This document shows, in pieces, positions 14,228 to 25,600 of a stretch of DNA of 64,000 nucleotides. The first letter of the stretch is position 1. Each line of letters opens with the position of its first letter. The position numbers and the translations under genes are program-made. The notes beneath the pieces are model-generated. The model ran no database searches and was not told the origin of the DNA. It worked only from the letters and a program-made list of their open reading frames with translations. Source of the DNA: Celoporthe dispersa (lineage: Eukaryota > Ascomycota > Sordariomycetes > Diaporthales > Cryphonectriaceae); contig WAID01000005.1 of NCBI GenBank assembly GCA_016584495.1, positions 62,001 to 126,000 of the forward strand, written 5' to 3'.

Positions 14228-15140
14228 ATGGCGTCCACAACAACAGCAGCAGCAGCAACAGCAGCAGCGCGGACTTTTCTCGCCTTCCACCACGACGCGA
14301 AGCTCTACAAGCTGCCCACCGTCGTGAAGGCCGTCCACCCGTTCTCATCCCTCGAGGAGGCCAACAGGCTGATGTTCAAGAAGAACAAGAGCGGCAGCGG
14401 CAGCGGCGACGACGGAGAGAAGAAGGAGGAGGGTGGTGATGATGCTGATCAGCACCACGTCGTCGTCACGGAGAAGACCATCTTTCACCCGCAGGGCGGC
14501 GGGCAGCCCTCTGACGTGGGCTCGATGACGGGTCCGTCCGGCGCCGTGTTTGATGTGCAGGCCGTCCGCATGGATGCCGTTCGGGACGGGCAGGTGTTGC
14601 ACTTTGGCCGGTTCACCAGCACCTCCTCCCCCGCGTCCTCCTTCCAGCCCGGCGAGGAGGTCACCCAGGCCATAGACCAGGAGAAGCGGGACCTCTACTC
14701 CCGCCTCCACACGGCAGGCCACGTCCTCGGCGCCGCTGTGCGCCACCTCTGCGAGCCCTCCACCCCCAACTTCGACGAGCTCAAGGCCTCCCACTTCCCC
14801 GGCTCCGCGGCCTGTGAGTTCGCCGGCCTGCTGGAGGGGGAGGTGGAAGCCCGCCATCCAGGAAAAGGTGGATGCCTACATCGCCGCGGCCCTGCCCGTG
14901 GAGATTGAGTGGTGGGATGAGGACGAGTTCCGGCGGCGGGGGCTGGAGAGGTTGATCCCGGGCGGAGAGGGGCTGGGGCTGGCCCCCGGGGAGAAGTTCC
15001 GGGTGGTGAACATTGTGGGGGCCGAGGTGTATCCTTGCGGGGGGACACATGTGGACACGACGGATCTGTGTGGGCAGACCAAGGTCACCAAGATCTCGAG
15101 GAGCAAGGGGCAGTCGAGGGTGAGCTACACGGTGGTGTGA
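14228..15140 (+). CDS. AlaX-like alanyl-tRNA editing protein (one-base frameshift)
   Basis: Stand-alone editing protein related to the second additional domain of threonyl/alanyl-tRNA synthetases, expected to hydrolyse mischarged tRNA(Ala). The family hallmarks are present: HPQGGGQPSD near the N-terminus, the metal-binding LHTAGHVLG motif (HxxxH) and C-terminal CGGTHVD (CxxxH). The ATG at 14228 has a better context (GCCATGG) than the in-frame one at 14198. The frame breaks at a G5 run (14836-14840): LLEG continues as RWKPAIQEKVDAYI only if one G is removed, giving about 303 aa. Everything on both sides matches one protein, so an artefact is likelier than a pseudogene. An Ala-rich, CAG-coded N-terminal stretch may be disordered or part of a targeting peptide. 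Confidence 0.85.
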
Positions 15141-15334
15141 GGGGGGGAGGGGGAGACAGGGCTGTATCGGTGCTCAACCTTGGCCTCTTGATACGTGTCT
15201 CGGGCACAGAGCATATATCAGAGAGAAAGGACCAACGGTTTGAGAATGGGTATATATGTATCAGTGCAGAACAGCATCATCTAGACTAGAGGTTATAGGA
15301 CAAGAAAAGAGGAGAGGAATCGGCCCTTGAGTCA

Positions 15335-16222
15335 TCACTTACGGCCGACGTCCCAGATGCCAATGCCAGTCATGACAGCCAGGAGCTGCCACCGCTCTCC
15401 GAGGACCCCCTGGGCACCGCTGCCCTGGAACCTGAACTGCGCAGCCTTGCTCCAGGGAAAGCCTCCTGCGTGCGTCGTCAGCACCGCGACCACCTCGCCA
15501 CCCCCCGTGGCCAGCTCCCTGCCTGCGCTGCCCGCGTCCGTCGACAGCCTGACCAGCTTATACCCAGAGCGGCGACCCAAAGTCCGCACCGCCGGGCCCC
15601 TGCTGTGCCTCCACTCAAACGTCTCGGGCCGCGTGCTCGTGGTGCAGGCGCCATTATGCTTGCCACAGCCAGGGCTGGGCACGTCGACGGTGAAGCCGTA
15701 CCTCTGGCGGAGGTGCAAGATGTGGCCGTGATCGCGCGCAAGGACAACGTGGCCACTGCTGGACGACCTGACGCATTTGTGCCGCAGCGTAGCGACAACA
15801 GGATCGTGGCGCTCCAGCCCGCTCTGTAGGCTGACGTCGGCGCGGCTGGGGCTGATGCGGTAGAGAGGGTGGCCCCTACTGCTGCCGAGGACGAGACGGT
15901 CGTGCCAGGGCATGCGGGCGCAGTTGTAGATGTTGAAGGAGGTCGGGACGGCGATGTTGTGGGGTCCGTGGCCAGCAGGAGGGACGCGGCCGACGGTCGT
16001 GGTCTGCCTGGGCGAATTGGCCACGACAGTCTGCTCGTAGGGCACGGAGCGAAAGCCCCGTCGGGAGCGAGAGGCTGTCTGCTTCTTGCTGCTATCGGAG
16101 TCAACTGAGCGGCGAGGGATGTCGTGTCCTCCTCGTTCGTGTCGACAGGGCGTGGCGGCCCTGGGCCTTGGAGGCCAGCCTGGGTCGGCGATGGGAGGAG
16201 AGTACATTGTGGCCGAGTTCAT
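15335..16222 (-). CDS. Hypothetical protein, LURP-one/tubby-like fold suspected
   Basis: Intronless frame of 295 aa, tail-to-tail with the AlaX gene. The first 80 residues are basic and low in complexity. From about residue 95 the sequence resembles fungal proteins of the LURP-one/tubby C-terminal type: repeated beta-strand-like segments, a FEWRHSRG motif, a SGYKLVRL motif, then a GG-rich loop and a hydrophobic C-terminal stretch (LLAVMTGIGIWDV). No catalytic motif is visible and the function is unknown. The final codons GGCC/GTAAGTGA look like a splice donor, so a short extra exon after 15338 is possible; the nearest acceptors would add only about one codon before a stop. Confidence 0.65.
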   Translation of the reverse strand: MNSATMYSPPIADPGWPPRPRAATPCRHERGGHDIPRRSVDSDSSKKQTASRSRRGFRSVPYEQTVVANSPRQTTTVGRVPPAGHGPHNIAVPTSFNIYNCARMPWHDRLVLGSSRGHPLYRISPSRADVSLQSGLERHDPVVATLRHKCVRSSSSGHVVLARDHGHILHLRQRYGFTVDVPSPGCGKHNGACTTSTRPETFEWRHSRGPAVRTLGRRSGYKLVRLSTDAGSAGRELATGGGEVVAVLTTHAGGFPWSKAAQFRFQGSGAQGVLGERWQLLAVMTGIGIWDVGRK

Positions 16223-17085
16223 GCACTACAAGGAGCCGTCTCGTCTGAGAATATTCGAGGTGTCGAGGGCTGTTATCTATGTGATGCTGGGATGAGGAAT
16301 GAATTAGTGTTGAGCGGAATCGTGTGCTAGGTCAGGGCGTGTGTATGTATGTTGAGGAGTCTCAAAGGAGCCCGCACTTGCTCTGAAAACACCAGATGCG
16401 AGGCCATCACGCCTCGCAAGTCGGCTTCCCTCGCCGAGACGCATATTCCTGGGGTGCTACTGCCATCTTCCATAAATCAGTCCTGCCCTCAAATATAATG
16501 ACGTCTTTGCCAGAGCTCTTGCCGGCATTGTCTGCGTAGGAAAAGAAGACGGGAAGGCGCGACACTCTGCTAGTTTGTATAGGCCTGGCAGGAACATCTC
16601 GTACAACATTTTCTGATATTTAAAAAGATCGATCGGTGATCTGATGATTACACAACACCTCGTGTAGCAACGAAGTGGCCCGGCGGATAGTAGTACGCAT
16701 TTAGTCTTGCCTAGCAGGTAATCATGCCAGTTTGATGTACCTGTCGACGGTCATTCATAGATCTCAGTGTGCAGCAACAAGTAAACCTGACGGTGCAATA
16801 TCTGGCATCATATATCTACTCTATTCGGGCAATTCTCGGAGCAGTCAGTCATCTTTGATTGGAGAGCTGATCCCTCGAAACCTTCATTTTCAAGTCATTC
16901 TAATGTAATCCTCTGATATGCCCACTTTCTGTGAATACTTTCGACAGGATTATCCCAGTCAGTCACCAGCTGTTCCTTGGGAAGGTAAATATCACAATGT
17001 CCAACACGGTGGTATCTGTGAGGGGTATCAGCTTGTGGCACTTTAGCGACGAGAATGCCATAGCACATGCGATATTCCGGCTTGA
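16223..17085. other. Intergenic, no gene seen
   Basis: AT-richer than its surroundings, with no convincing frame on either strand. It carries the promoter of the minus-strand gene on its left and the 3' region of the HET gene on its right. Confidence 0.5.
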
Positions 17086-18894
17086 TCAGTAGGATGCACG
17101 CGTGGAGCCCCCTCTCTGCAGCTCCTCGAGATCGTCTTCGCAGCGTTTGTCCTTGTAAACCTCAAAGAGCATTTCGGAGCACTCAGACAGCCTCAGCGTA
17201 CCGTCTGGTCCCCGGTAAAAGTCCTCTGGAGGAAGTAATATTGCCTCAAGATCCAGCACCGACCTAGGGCGGCGAGCATCGTCCCGTATGAGATCTTGCA
17301 CCGAGTGCAGGACTGCTCTGCCCGAAGAGCGATCTGCGAAGGGGTGGAATGGTGCCCAGCAGTCCCCGTCCCACCCTGCCCAGGACCACGATGGGAATTG
17401 ACAGCGCCGCCTCGGGGACAGACAGTGCCCCGTCCCCTTGGCATCGCGCCAAGGCCGCCAACCAAGGCACTCAATAAAGTATGATCGGTCGCCGGGAAGG
17501 TATTCACACTCGGATGAGGAGTCGCACACGATGAAAGGAATGCCCCATAGTTGATCGATCTGGTCGTGATGCAGGTACTTGAAGCGGTTGAAGACGCCCT
17601 GGAAAGCTCGCGGGGCATCTTCGTCCAGAGATAGATCCCGCTTGGAGTACTCCTCAATCAAGTTGAAGAAGTCGAGAATGGGCCTCTGTGTTTGTTCCCG
17701 GGAGGTTAGGTCGAGGCGGTCGAGTTTGGAGATCGGAAAGTTGAAGAAAGATGGTTTGTATTCTGATACCAAAGAATCGACAGCTGAACAGCCTGGATCA
17801 CGGAGAGGCGGGAGGATATCTGGCCTTGTCCAGCAGGCCATTTCGCCGCACTCAAAATATACCCATCCTTCGGTGAACACCAAGCACCGGCGTGATAGTA
17901 AGCCCTCCTGGAACGTCCACCCGCGTGTCATCCATTTGCTCTGCGGGATAACAGACCATGGGTGTTGCCCTTGAACCTGGATCAAGACAACGCCCCCTGT
18001 TTCGACTCCAGCCTGACCAGGCCGGTCGAAGCAGGCTCCCTTAGCCCCTGACAAGCCGTCATCGCCGCTCCCGCCAGCCGCCGCAACAATAGTGATCTCG
18101 GCGCAGTTGTAGATCGAGTCCATCTGGTTCACCTGCTGTTCCACACTCGTCTTGTCCTTCTGGTCGATGCAATATCTGTCTACCCACAGAAACTGGTAGC
18201 CGAGCTTCTGCGTGACGAGCATGGCATCTCCGATCACCGCAGGGACTGTGCCCGGCAGCTCTCCGCGCTCGATGTGGACATCCGCTGCCGTCGGTCTGCC
18301 CCAGACGTAGCTTAGAGCTACATATGGCGCCTCCCCGTCGTGCTGTACCAGCTTCCTGGTCCTGCAGTCGACCAGCGTGATGGGGTGCTGAGGCTTCATC
18401 TTTTCGACATGACACCTGTGGTTCTCCTCGCAGCATGCCAACCACTGCTGCGGAAGGCTGGCGTCGAATTCCCTTGCCAGCCGCGACGGGTGCACAGCCA
18501 GTAGATTCGTCTTTGGCGAATAATTCTGGGCGCACGACTCTCGCGACGGGCCCACCGCTACCCCTGAGATTCCAGCACCACCTCCAGGCACAAGATAGCC
18601 ATCGCCGATATGGAACCTCTGCATGTGGCTTGGCGGGAAGATATACACGCTGTCCTCTGGACCTGCATCATCCACACATGCTCGTCGTGTGGTTTCTGAA
18701 AGGTCTGTGCGTAATAGAGGACAGAGCGGGCACGTCGTGGGTGCCAAGGCGCGGTAGGCTGTTCCGACAGAGGAGAGGAAACGGCCTGCATAGTTGTGGT
18801 TCATTTCAGACTCTGACCATCTCAACCCGAGACTCGCTGCCTGGGAGAAGTCGATCCTCCGGCACGTCTCGCACAGGGCTGCATCGGTATCCAT
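17086..18894 (-). CDS. HET (heterokaryon incompatibility) domain protein
   Basis: Intronless frame of 602 aa with the HET domain architecture. The first block APYVALSYVWG lies near residue 188; the second block around GYQFLWVDRYCIDQ follows, with the usual QMDSIYNCAEITIVAA helix; the third block SKWMTRGWTFQEGLLSRRCLVF lies near residue 320. The N-terminal part has a CETCRRIDF motif often seen ahead of the HET domain in these proteins. HET proteins act in non-self recognition and cell death after hyphal fusion, but most paralogues have no known partner. There is no NACHT, ankyrin or WD40 region here, so it is a HET-only type. The C-terminal SWSWAGWDG motif is also typical of the family. Confidence 0.92.
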   Translation of the reverse strand: MDTDAALCETCRRIDFSQAASLGLRWSESEMNHNYAGRFLSSVGTAYRALAPTTCPLCPLLRTDLSETTRRACVDDAGPEDSVYIFPPSHMQRFHIGDGYLVPGGGAGISGVAVGPSRESCAQNYSPKTNLLAVHPSRLAREFDASLPQQWLACCEENHRCHVEKMKPQHPITLVDCRTRKLVQHDGEAPYVALSYVWGRPTAADVHIERGELPGTVPAVIGDAMLVTQKLGYQFLWVDRYCIDQKDKTSVEQQVNQMDSIYNCAEITIVAAAGGSGDDGLSGAKGACFDRPGQAGVETGGVVLIQVQGQHPWSVIPQSKWMTRGWTFQEGLLSRRCLVFTEGWVYFECGEMACWTRPDILPPLRDPGCSAVDSLVSEYKPSFFNFPISKLDRLDLTSREQTQRPILDFFNLIEEYSKRDLSLDEDAPRAFQGVFNRFKYLHHDQIDQLWGIPFIVCDSSSECEYLPGDRSYFIECLGWRPWRDAKGTGHCLSPRRRCQFPSWSWAGWDGDCWAPFHPFADRSSGRAVLHSVQDLIRDDARRPRSVLDLEAILLPPEDFYRGPDGTLRLSECSEMLFEVYKDKRCEDDLEELQRGGSTRASY

Positions 18895-19339
18895 GGTGGC
18901 TGTAGCGAGGTTGAGGTGGATGGTAGTTTAAAACGCGAGGCAGGGAACATGGGCATAGGTTAATTGCTTCATTGTTGTTGATGCTTGATCGAGCCGAGAG
19001 ACCAAGCTTGACCGCAGGGCACGCTGATAAGCCCACAAAATGTGGATTTCTAGGGCGGTGCCTTCGTACCCTGCTGCAAAGAGCGAGCGAGTATCAGTAA
19101 TTCTACGTTCCTGATCAAATGACAACAACATCCTTAGCAAATGCCTTTCGCAGTATTGAATTTTTAATCGACTCAAGGCATCAGTGGTTGGCCGCACCCC
19201 GACTAGGAGACTTCTAGGCGACCCCCTGCCTAATCTACTGACATGATCACCATCACGGGCTCGCAAAGACTCTGTAGATCCCAGAATGTCCGCACACACC
19301 TGGAATAACATTGATCAAAAAGGAAAACCAAAAACAAAA
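18895..19339. other. Intergenic, HET gene to tRNA-Leu
   Basis: Short frames only. It includes the promoter of the HET gene; no other feature recognised. Confidence 0.45.
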
Positions 19340-19443
19340 TGACAAGAGTGAGATTCGAACTCACGCCTCTTGCGAGACCACGAAGAGATATTCAAGCTTT
19401 GAGAACCTGAACGTGGCGCCTTAGACCGCTCGGCCATCTTGCC
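19340..19443 (-). tRNA. tRNA-Leu (anticodon CAG), intron-containing
   Basis: On the minus strand the gene starts GGCAAGATGGCCGAGCGGTC, which pairs with a 3' TCTTGTC in a seven-base acceptor stem. The D arm, the long class II variable arm and the T arm (GTGAG/TTCGAAT/CTCAC) are all present. The anticodon stem is CCACG paired with CGTGG; the loop reads TT-CAG-G, giving anticodon CAG. About 22 bases lie between position 37 and the 3' half of the stem, the canonical place for a nuclear tRNA intron, and part of it can pair with the anticodon region. A class II arm with the GGCCGAGCGGTC D arm fits leucine. Confidence 0.93.
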
Positions 19444-19803
19444 TTGTTGAAATTTTAAGACAGCACAGGTATTCTATGACTCAAGGGATTGCGAGAGGTG
19501 GGGTCTCAGAGACCAGATGTGACCCGAGTTGGTGGATGGACGGAGTGGGTATGGGTTATCGGCGGGCCGAGATGCCTACACCGGCAGTTCTGATAAAGGG
19601 AACAGAAAAATGAGGGCGTCAAGGCGGATTGAGATCCAGACATGAGAACATGGATGCATCGGAAGCGGGCAGGGAGGCGTGTGTCAATGATGCAGGTTTC
19701 TTGACCTCAAGTCTCGGTGATGTTGCTCCTAGCACGCGGGTTTGATAGATAGAGAGAAGAGGCGGTTGGCTTTGGGGCGAAGTATGCCCGTTCTCCTCCG
19801 GGT
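19444..19803. other. Intergenic, tRNA-Leu to D-glutamate cyclase-like gene
   Basis: No gene seen. Holds the 5' flank of the tRNA and the 3' flank of the minus-strand gene to the right. Confidence 0.5.
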
Positions 19804-20763
19804 TTACATCTTCTCAACAGCCGTGGGAAAGACCTCATGTTCCCTTACATCCAGCACAATCATGTGACCTGGACTATGCGCCATAATTGCGCCCTGCAAG
19901 CCTGCCATCTCAACCGCATTCTGTGGGGTTACTCCACAGCCCCAAAAGACGGGCACGTATTCCTCCTCCCTCTCGTCAAAGGGCTGCCCACTTCCATCCA
20001 GTCTCAGACTCTGGTCGCCCCATTGGACCTGCGTGATATCCTCAATGCCTAACCTCTTGGCCCCGTCCCAACCCCACGCGATAGGTTCGCCATGGGCGGC
20101 CACGTACGGGCGGGTGACGTCGCGGACTTTCTCGATGTCTTGTACCTTGTACGGTCGCATGGAGACCACGTATGTCGCGCTGGTGAATACGCCTGCGGGG
20201 CACAGGGGAATGTTGGTCTTGTACATCGGGACATTGCGCTCTTGAAGCTGATGTCGAGGTGCCAAGCCAGCAGCGTTCAGGGCCGACTCGAAGCTGTAAG
20301 AACACCCAATCACAAACCCAACATGGTCATCCGTCCACAAAGACGCAATGTCGAGCACGTCATCACCATCAGCGCGTCCATCCTTGTAGAGCCTGTATTT
20401 GGGGAAGTCGTGGCTCAGGTCGATATCTTCAGCAACCGCCAGCACCACCTCATCTACATGCGTTTTGCCGTTCCCCTTCTCCCCACCCGAGGCTGTTGCG
20501 TGAACAGGTGCCTTGAGGTGTGACCGCAGCAACGTTGCGTCGCCTGGCGTTGCAGACTCGGCGAGGAGAGGGCAAGGAACAGGGTTGCGGGCACACAGGA
20601 GACGAAAGTCGTTCGCATATCGGGAGGGCAGAACAATTAGGTTTGCTTGGAGGTAAGATGGGGCAACGCCGGCCGTCACGCTGGTGAACGTTTTGTTACG
20701 TGCCGCCAGACGGGCAGAAAGTCCCGTTGGGTATTTCTTGTCGGGGGCTTGATCGATCGCCAT
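19804..20763 (-). CDS. D-glutamate cyclase-like protein (DUF1445 family)
   Basis: Intronless, 319 aa. It matches the DUF1445 family, whose mammalian member converts D-glutamate to 5-oxo-D-proline and whose bacterial members are annotated as putative hydro-lyases. The core motif is FVIGCSYSFE near residue 150, followed by the MYKTNIPLCPAG segment (PMYKTNI is conserved) and VSMRPYK. The C-terminal WGCGVTPQ motif near residue 278 leads into the last conserved block (MAHSPGHMIVLDV). Length fits the family (about 260-320 aa). A 5-oxoprolinase lies 1.9 kb further right, so both may act on 5-oxoproline. Enzyme activity is inferred from the family. Confidence 0.85.
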   Translation of the reverse strand: MAIDQAPDKKYPTGLSARLAARNKTFTSVTAGVAPSYLQANLIVLPSRYANDFRLLCARNPVPCPLLAESATPGDATLLRSHLKAPVHATASGGEKGNGKTHVDEVVLAVAEDIDLSHDFPKYRLYKDGRADGDDVLDIASLWTDDHVGFVIGCSYSFESALNAAGLAPRHQLQERNVPMYKTNIPLCPAGVFTSATYVVSMRPYKVQDIEKVRDVTRPYVAAHGEPIAWGWDGAKRLGIEDITQVQWGDQSLRLDGSGQPFDEREEEYVPVFWGCGVTPQNAVEMAGLQGAIMAHSPGHMIVLDVREHEVFPTAVEKM

Positions 20764-21188
20764 GGGAACTGTAGATGTGGTCGAGAGGTAATGACTTGCT
20801 AATTGGTTGTTGACGCGCTCTGCTCTGGAAGCACACTTTGTAGTATTACAATATTGTGGAGGTCAGGTCTGGTTGGAGACGGAAGTCGCCTTCATATTAG
20901 CACACAAGTAGAATTGATTGTGATCGGTAGCCCTGATCGATCGGCGGCCGGCTCATGAGAGGGGTGGTTCTCGGCCAGATCGGCAGGGCTGTCGGGCACG
21001 TATGCCGGCACGAGGCGTTATCAGCTGGTAGTTCTTGTTAGCTGCATGTCGCCCCCCAGCCCTCAACAGCTGGTGATGAAGAGTACGTACTCATGATCAT
21101 GATTTGCTGGTACATATTCGGTTCAATGCGTGTGCAGCGGCTCAGCACAGCAAGGTCAGAAAATCTTGGACAAGAGCTGGCTCGCATA
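20764..21188. other. Intergenic, no gene seen
   Basis: Promoter side of the D-glutamate cyclase-like gene and 3' side of the small basic protein. Nothing else recognised. Confidence 0.5.
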
Positions 21189-21695
21189 CTAAGCGATGCC
21201 CCTCCTGGCTCGTCGACTACCTCGGCCACCATGACTGCCATCAGCCTCGGGCTTGGTATCCTGAGCTGGTGACTGGCCGTGGCCCTGCTCGGCAGGACTG
21301 CCGGCCTGTTTCTTGAGCTCCTCGATCTCTCCCTTCTGCGCCAGCACCAGCTTCTCGAGCCTCTTGGTCTTTCTGCAGCGGCCAGGGCGGGCGGTCCAGG
21401 GCTTGTAAATGTCTGCACGGACGGCAGCCAGTTGTGCCATGGTGAGAGGCTGTTCGGGATCTCTGGCCATTTTGTCAAGGGCGGCGAGGGTCTGCTGTCG
21501 CTTCTTTTTCTTGTAGACCCTAGAGCGGGCTTTGCGCTTCTGAGAGTACGTCTGAGTGCCATTGTGGCGGTCCTCGATGGACTGGAGCGGGATGTCTGCT
21601 TTCTTGGGGCTGGGCGCGTCTGTCTTGCTCGATGCCGGCACAGGCGCCGGCGCAGGCGTGAGCTTGGGCTTGGAAGCCCGCGTTACAGGGGCCAT
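21189..21695 (-). CDS. Hypothetical small basic protein
   Basis: Unrecognised. About 168 aa if translation starts at the MAPVTRASKPK methionine; the frame stays open to 21956, but the upstream part is Pro-rich, ends in a GTACGT donor-like site and looks non-coding. A further in-frame Met lies at 21728. The protein has a Pro/Ala-rich N-terminus, a strongly basic middle (KRKARSRVYKKKKRQQ) that could be a nuclear localisation or nucleic-acid-binding segment, and a lysine/glutamate-rich stretch near the C-terminus that could form a short coiled coil. No enzyme motif. The 5' end may include an upstream exon. Confidence 0.45.
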   Translation of the reverse strand: MAPVTRASKPKLTPAPAPVPASSKTDAPSPKKADIPLQSIEDRHNGTQTYSQKRKARSRVYKKKKRQQTLAALDKMARDPEQPLTMAQLAAVRADIYKPWTARPGRCRKTKRLEKLVLAQKGEIEELKKQAGSPAEQGHGQSPAQDTKPEADGSHGGRGSRRARRGIA

Positions 21696-21956
21696 ACCGG
21701 CTCTGGAACCAAAGATCGCTTTAAGCATGTATTGGAATTTGCGTTGGGCAGTGAACAGGATCAACGGACGGTTGCTGGCGCCCTCATGGCCGCGTTCTGA
21801 TGCTAATGTGAAAGTCCCCAGCTCTGTCGGGAGCCGGTCGACAATGGGATGTGGGGAGGTAAATCTTGGTGGGGGGGCGGGGGGCGGGGGGCGGAAGAGT
21901 ACGTACCGATTCCAGCACACTGTAGGGGATCCCTGCTTCACTGTCCCGCATCTCAC

Positions 21957-22683
21957 TGCCGGCTGTCTCCAGCCGGCAGACAGACAGACTTAGCGCAACA
22001 GGGCTAGGAAACCCACTCCGATCAGGACCCACCATATCGTTCCCAACTTATCGCCGGATTTCCACTCCGCAGGAATCACCACAAACGCCTCGTCCTCGCT
22101 ACTTGCTTCGAGCCCTCTACAGGGATCTGACGTTATCCCAGTTCTTTGTACACTTTGCTGTCATGATACCAGAAGTCAGAGAAACTCGATAGTTGCATGA
22201 AGACCAAGAAGGAGGCGGAGGAGGCGGAGGAGGCGGAAGAGGAGGAAGGGGACCCAGTGCGACGTCTCTGGATGTACGTACCACTGCATATCTGCTACAG
22301 CTTCGCCTGATGATTTTCCTTACTAATGAGTTGAGTCTACAATTCGACTTGATGCCGAGTCCATGACAAATCGGGTATGCTGTATGTCTTCTTCACTCGG
22401 AGCCTCACTCCAGTCCATCTCCACCTCACAAGAAGTGGCGAGTTTGTCTCTCAATTCAAATCCCATCGCGGCCATCTAAATACGACACGAATTTTCCTCA
22501 CACTCTGGTATCTCGAGAAAAGCCACAGCCTTTTGCCTACCCATAATGTGCACCAAGAACATGCAGTAAAGCCTATAGTCAGACTCGGACTCAAGACTCA
22601 CAGGCCAAGGCCGCCATACATACTCCCTCCCCCTCCTTCGTCGGTGCAGCCCTCCTCAGCCATCTTGTCTCAGCCTCATCAGG
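21957..22683. other. Divergent promoter region before 5-oxoprolinase
   Basis: No gene seen. It separates the minus-strand small basic protein from the plus-strand 5-oxoprolinase, so it probably serves as promoter for both. Contains a GGAGGC tandem run near 22211-22245. Confidence 0.5.
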
Positions 22684-25600
22684 ATGGGCTCTGTCCCCGA
22701 GATCATGTCTCTCGGCATCCGCATATCCATCGACCGCGGCGGCACGTTCACAGACGTCCACGCTTCCATACCAGGCCGGGACGACATCATCCTCAAGTTA
22801 CTCTCTGTCGACCCTGCTAACTATCAGGATGCCCCTACGGAGGGCATCCGCCGCATACTGGAGCTGGCCACTGGCGAGCCACACCCCAGAGGCCAGCTGC
22901 TTGACCTCCGTCATATTGAGTCCATACGCATGGGCACGACTGTTGCGACGAATGCCCTGCTGGAGAGGAAAGGTGCCCGCTCGGCGCTCCTGATCACAAA
23001 AGGATTCAAGGACCTGCTCTTCATCGGCAACCAGTCGCGCCCCAACATCTTCGACCTGACCGTGGCAAGACCAGAGGTGTTGTATGAGCACGTGGTCGAG
23101 GTTGAGGAGCGCGTTACCATGGAAGACTACACCGAGGATCCCAGGTCTGTCAAGACCGCTGTTACACCTGGAGAAGCAGACCTCGTCACAGCCGTCACAG
23201 GGGAGGCCATCCGGGTGATGCAGAGACCAGACCTCGATGCCGTCAAGCTATCCCTGCAGTCACTATGGGATCAGGGCTTCAGGTCTATCGCGATCGTCTT
23301 TGTCCACTCCTACGCTTACCCAGAACATGAGCTCCAGGTTGGCCAGCTGGCAATAGACATGGGCTTCAGCGTGACACTGTCGTCTGCTGTGCAGCCCATG
23401 ATCAATGTAGTTCCGCGGGGCATGTCTGCCATGGCCGATGCATACCTGACTCCAGTCATTAGGGACTACATCTCGTCCATCGAGGCAAGTTTCGCCGGCG
23501 GGTTCAACAGCGACGGCACCCGTATTGAGTTTATGCAGTCTGATGGTGGTCTGGTGGACTATCGCAAGTTCAGCGGCTTGAAGGCCATCTTGTCTGGACC
23601 TGCTGGTGGCGTGGTTGGGTATGCTCAGACCTCGTGGGATGCCGAAGAGAAGAAACCCATCATCGGTTTCGACATGGGCGGTACCTCCACAGACGTATCG
23701 CGGTATGCAGGCGTGTACGACCACGTTTTTGAGACGACAACGGCAGGTGTCAGCGTGCAGAGTCCCCAGCTCGACATCCACACCGTCGCTGCCGGCGGCG
23801 GCTCAATCTTGACCTGGAAAAACGGCCTCTTCAACGTCGGCCCTGAATCTGCAAGCGCCCACCCAGGGCCTGCTTGCTATAGGAAAGGTGGCCCGCTCAC
23901 AGTCACAGACGCCAACCTCTTCCTGGGTCGTCTGCTGCCTGAATACTTCCCCAAGGCTTTTGGTCCGCATGAAAATGAACCCCTGAACAGAGAGATCACT
24001 GCCGAGAAGTTCGCAGCCATGACGGACGACATCAATGCAGACCGCATGCGCTCAGGCCTTTCTCCGTTTTCGGCTGAGGAGGTCGCCATGGGCTTCCTTG
24101 AGGTTGCAAACGAAGGCATGGCACGTCCTATTCGCGCGCTCACCGAAGCCCGCGGCTATGAGACATCTGCCCACCATCTGGCCTGTTTCGGCGGTGCTGG
24201 AGGTCAGCATGCCTGCTCCGTCGCCTCAGTCCTTAGTATCTCAAGGATCATCATTCACAAATACTCTTCCATCCTTTCAGCCTATGGCATGTCCCTGGCA
24301 GACGTCGTCCATGAGGTACAGAGACCGGCAGCTGTCACGTACACACCCGATACGGCGCCTCTCATCCACAGGCAGCTGGGCGACCTGGAAGCGCAGGCGT
24401 CCGACGAGCTGAGGAGCCAGGGCTTTGCTGATCAGCGCATTTCACACGACTACTATCTCAACATGAGATACACTGGTTCCAGCAGCTCTCTCATGATTCT
24501 GAAGGGCGAGGGGTGGGACTTTAGGACCGAGTTCGAGATTGCTCACAGGCGCGAGTTTGGGTTCCATTTTCCCGACAAGGCCATCATCGTTGATGATGTT
24601 CGCGTCCGTGCCACGGGAGCGGCGCATTCCAAGGTCGAGAAGAGCCCATATGTGCAGCTCAAGGCGGCTGCAGGTGTCGCCGCAAAGGCGCCAACCCCAA
24701 GCAGTAGCAGTCAGGTGTATTTCGCCGAGGGTGCCTGGGTCGATACTCCCACCTTTGAGCTCCAAACGCTTCCTATGGGGTCCAAAATCGTAGGCCCAGC
24801 CCTCATCATCGACAAGACACAGACGATCGTCGTGACACCAAGCTCTGTCGCGACCATTCTCGACAGCTACGTCGTCATCGACCGCCAATCCCGCCCGACT
24901 GTCGCTTCTTCCAGCTCTGAGTTCTCTCCCATCCAGCTGTCCATCTTCGGGCACCGCTTTATGTCCATCGCGGAGCAGATGGGTCGCACACTTCAAAAGA
25001 CATCCGTGTCGACAAACATCAAAGAGCGTCTTGATTTCTCATGCGCTATATTCTCTCCTGATGGCGGCCTGGTCGCGAACGCTCCCCACGTTCCTGTTCA
25101 TCTTGGCTCGATGCAATTTGCTGTTCGCTATCAGCACCAGGTCTGGGAAGGAAAGCTGAAAGATGGCGACGTGTTGGTGTCGAACCATCCCGCCTGCGGT
25201 GGAACCCATCTTCCCGACATCACAGTCATCACACCCGTCTTCGATGACACAGGCAAGCTGGCCTTCTACGTTGCCAGCAGAGGCCACCACGCCGACATAG
25301 GCGGCATCCTACCGGGCTCCATGCCCCCCAACTCGGCAGCCCTCTGGCAAGAAGGCGCATCTATCGAATCTACCAAGCTCGTTTCTGAGGGTGTGTTCAA
25401 CGAGGAAGAAATCACGCGTCTCCTCCTCGATGAGCCTGCGAAGCACCCGAGCTGTTCCGGCACGCGCAAGCTCGCAGACAACATCTCGGACCTCAAGGCC
25501 CAGATCGCGGCCAACCAGAAGGGCATCGCGCTGATCAGATCCCTCATCGCTGAATTCGGCCTGGACGTCGTTCACAGGTACATGTATGCGATCCAGACGA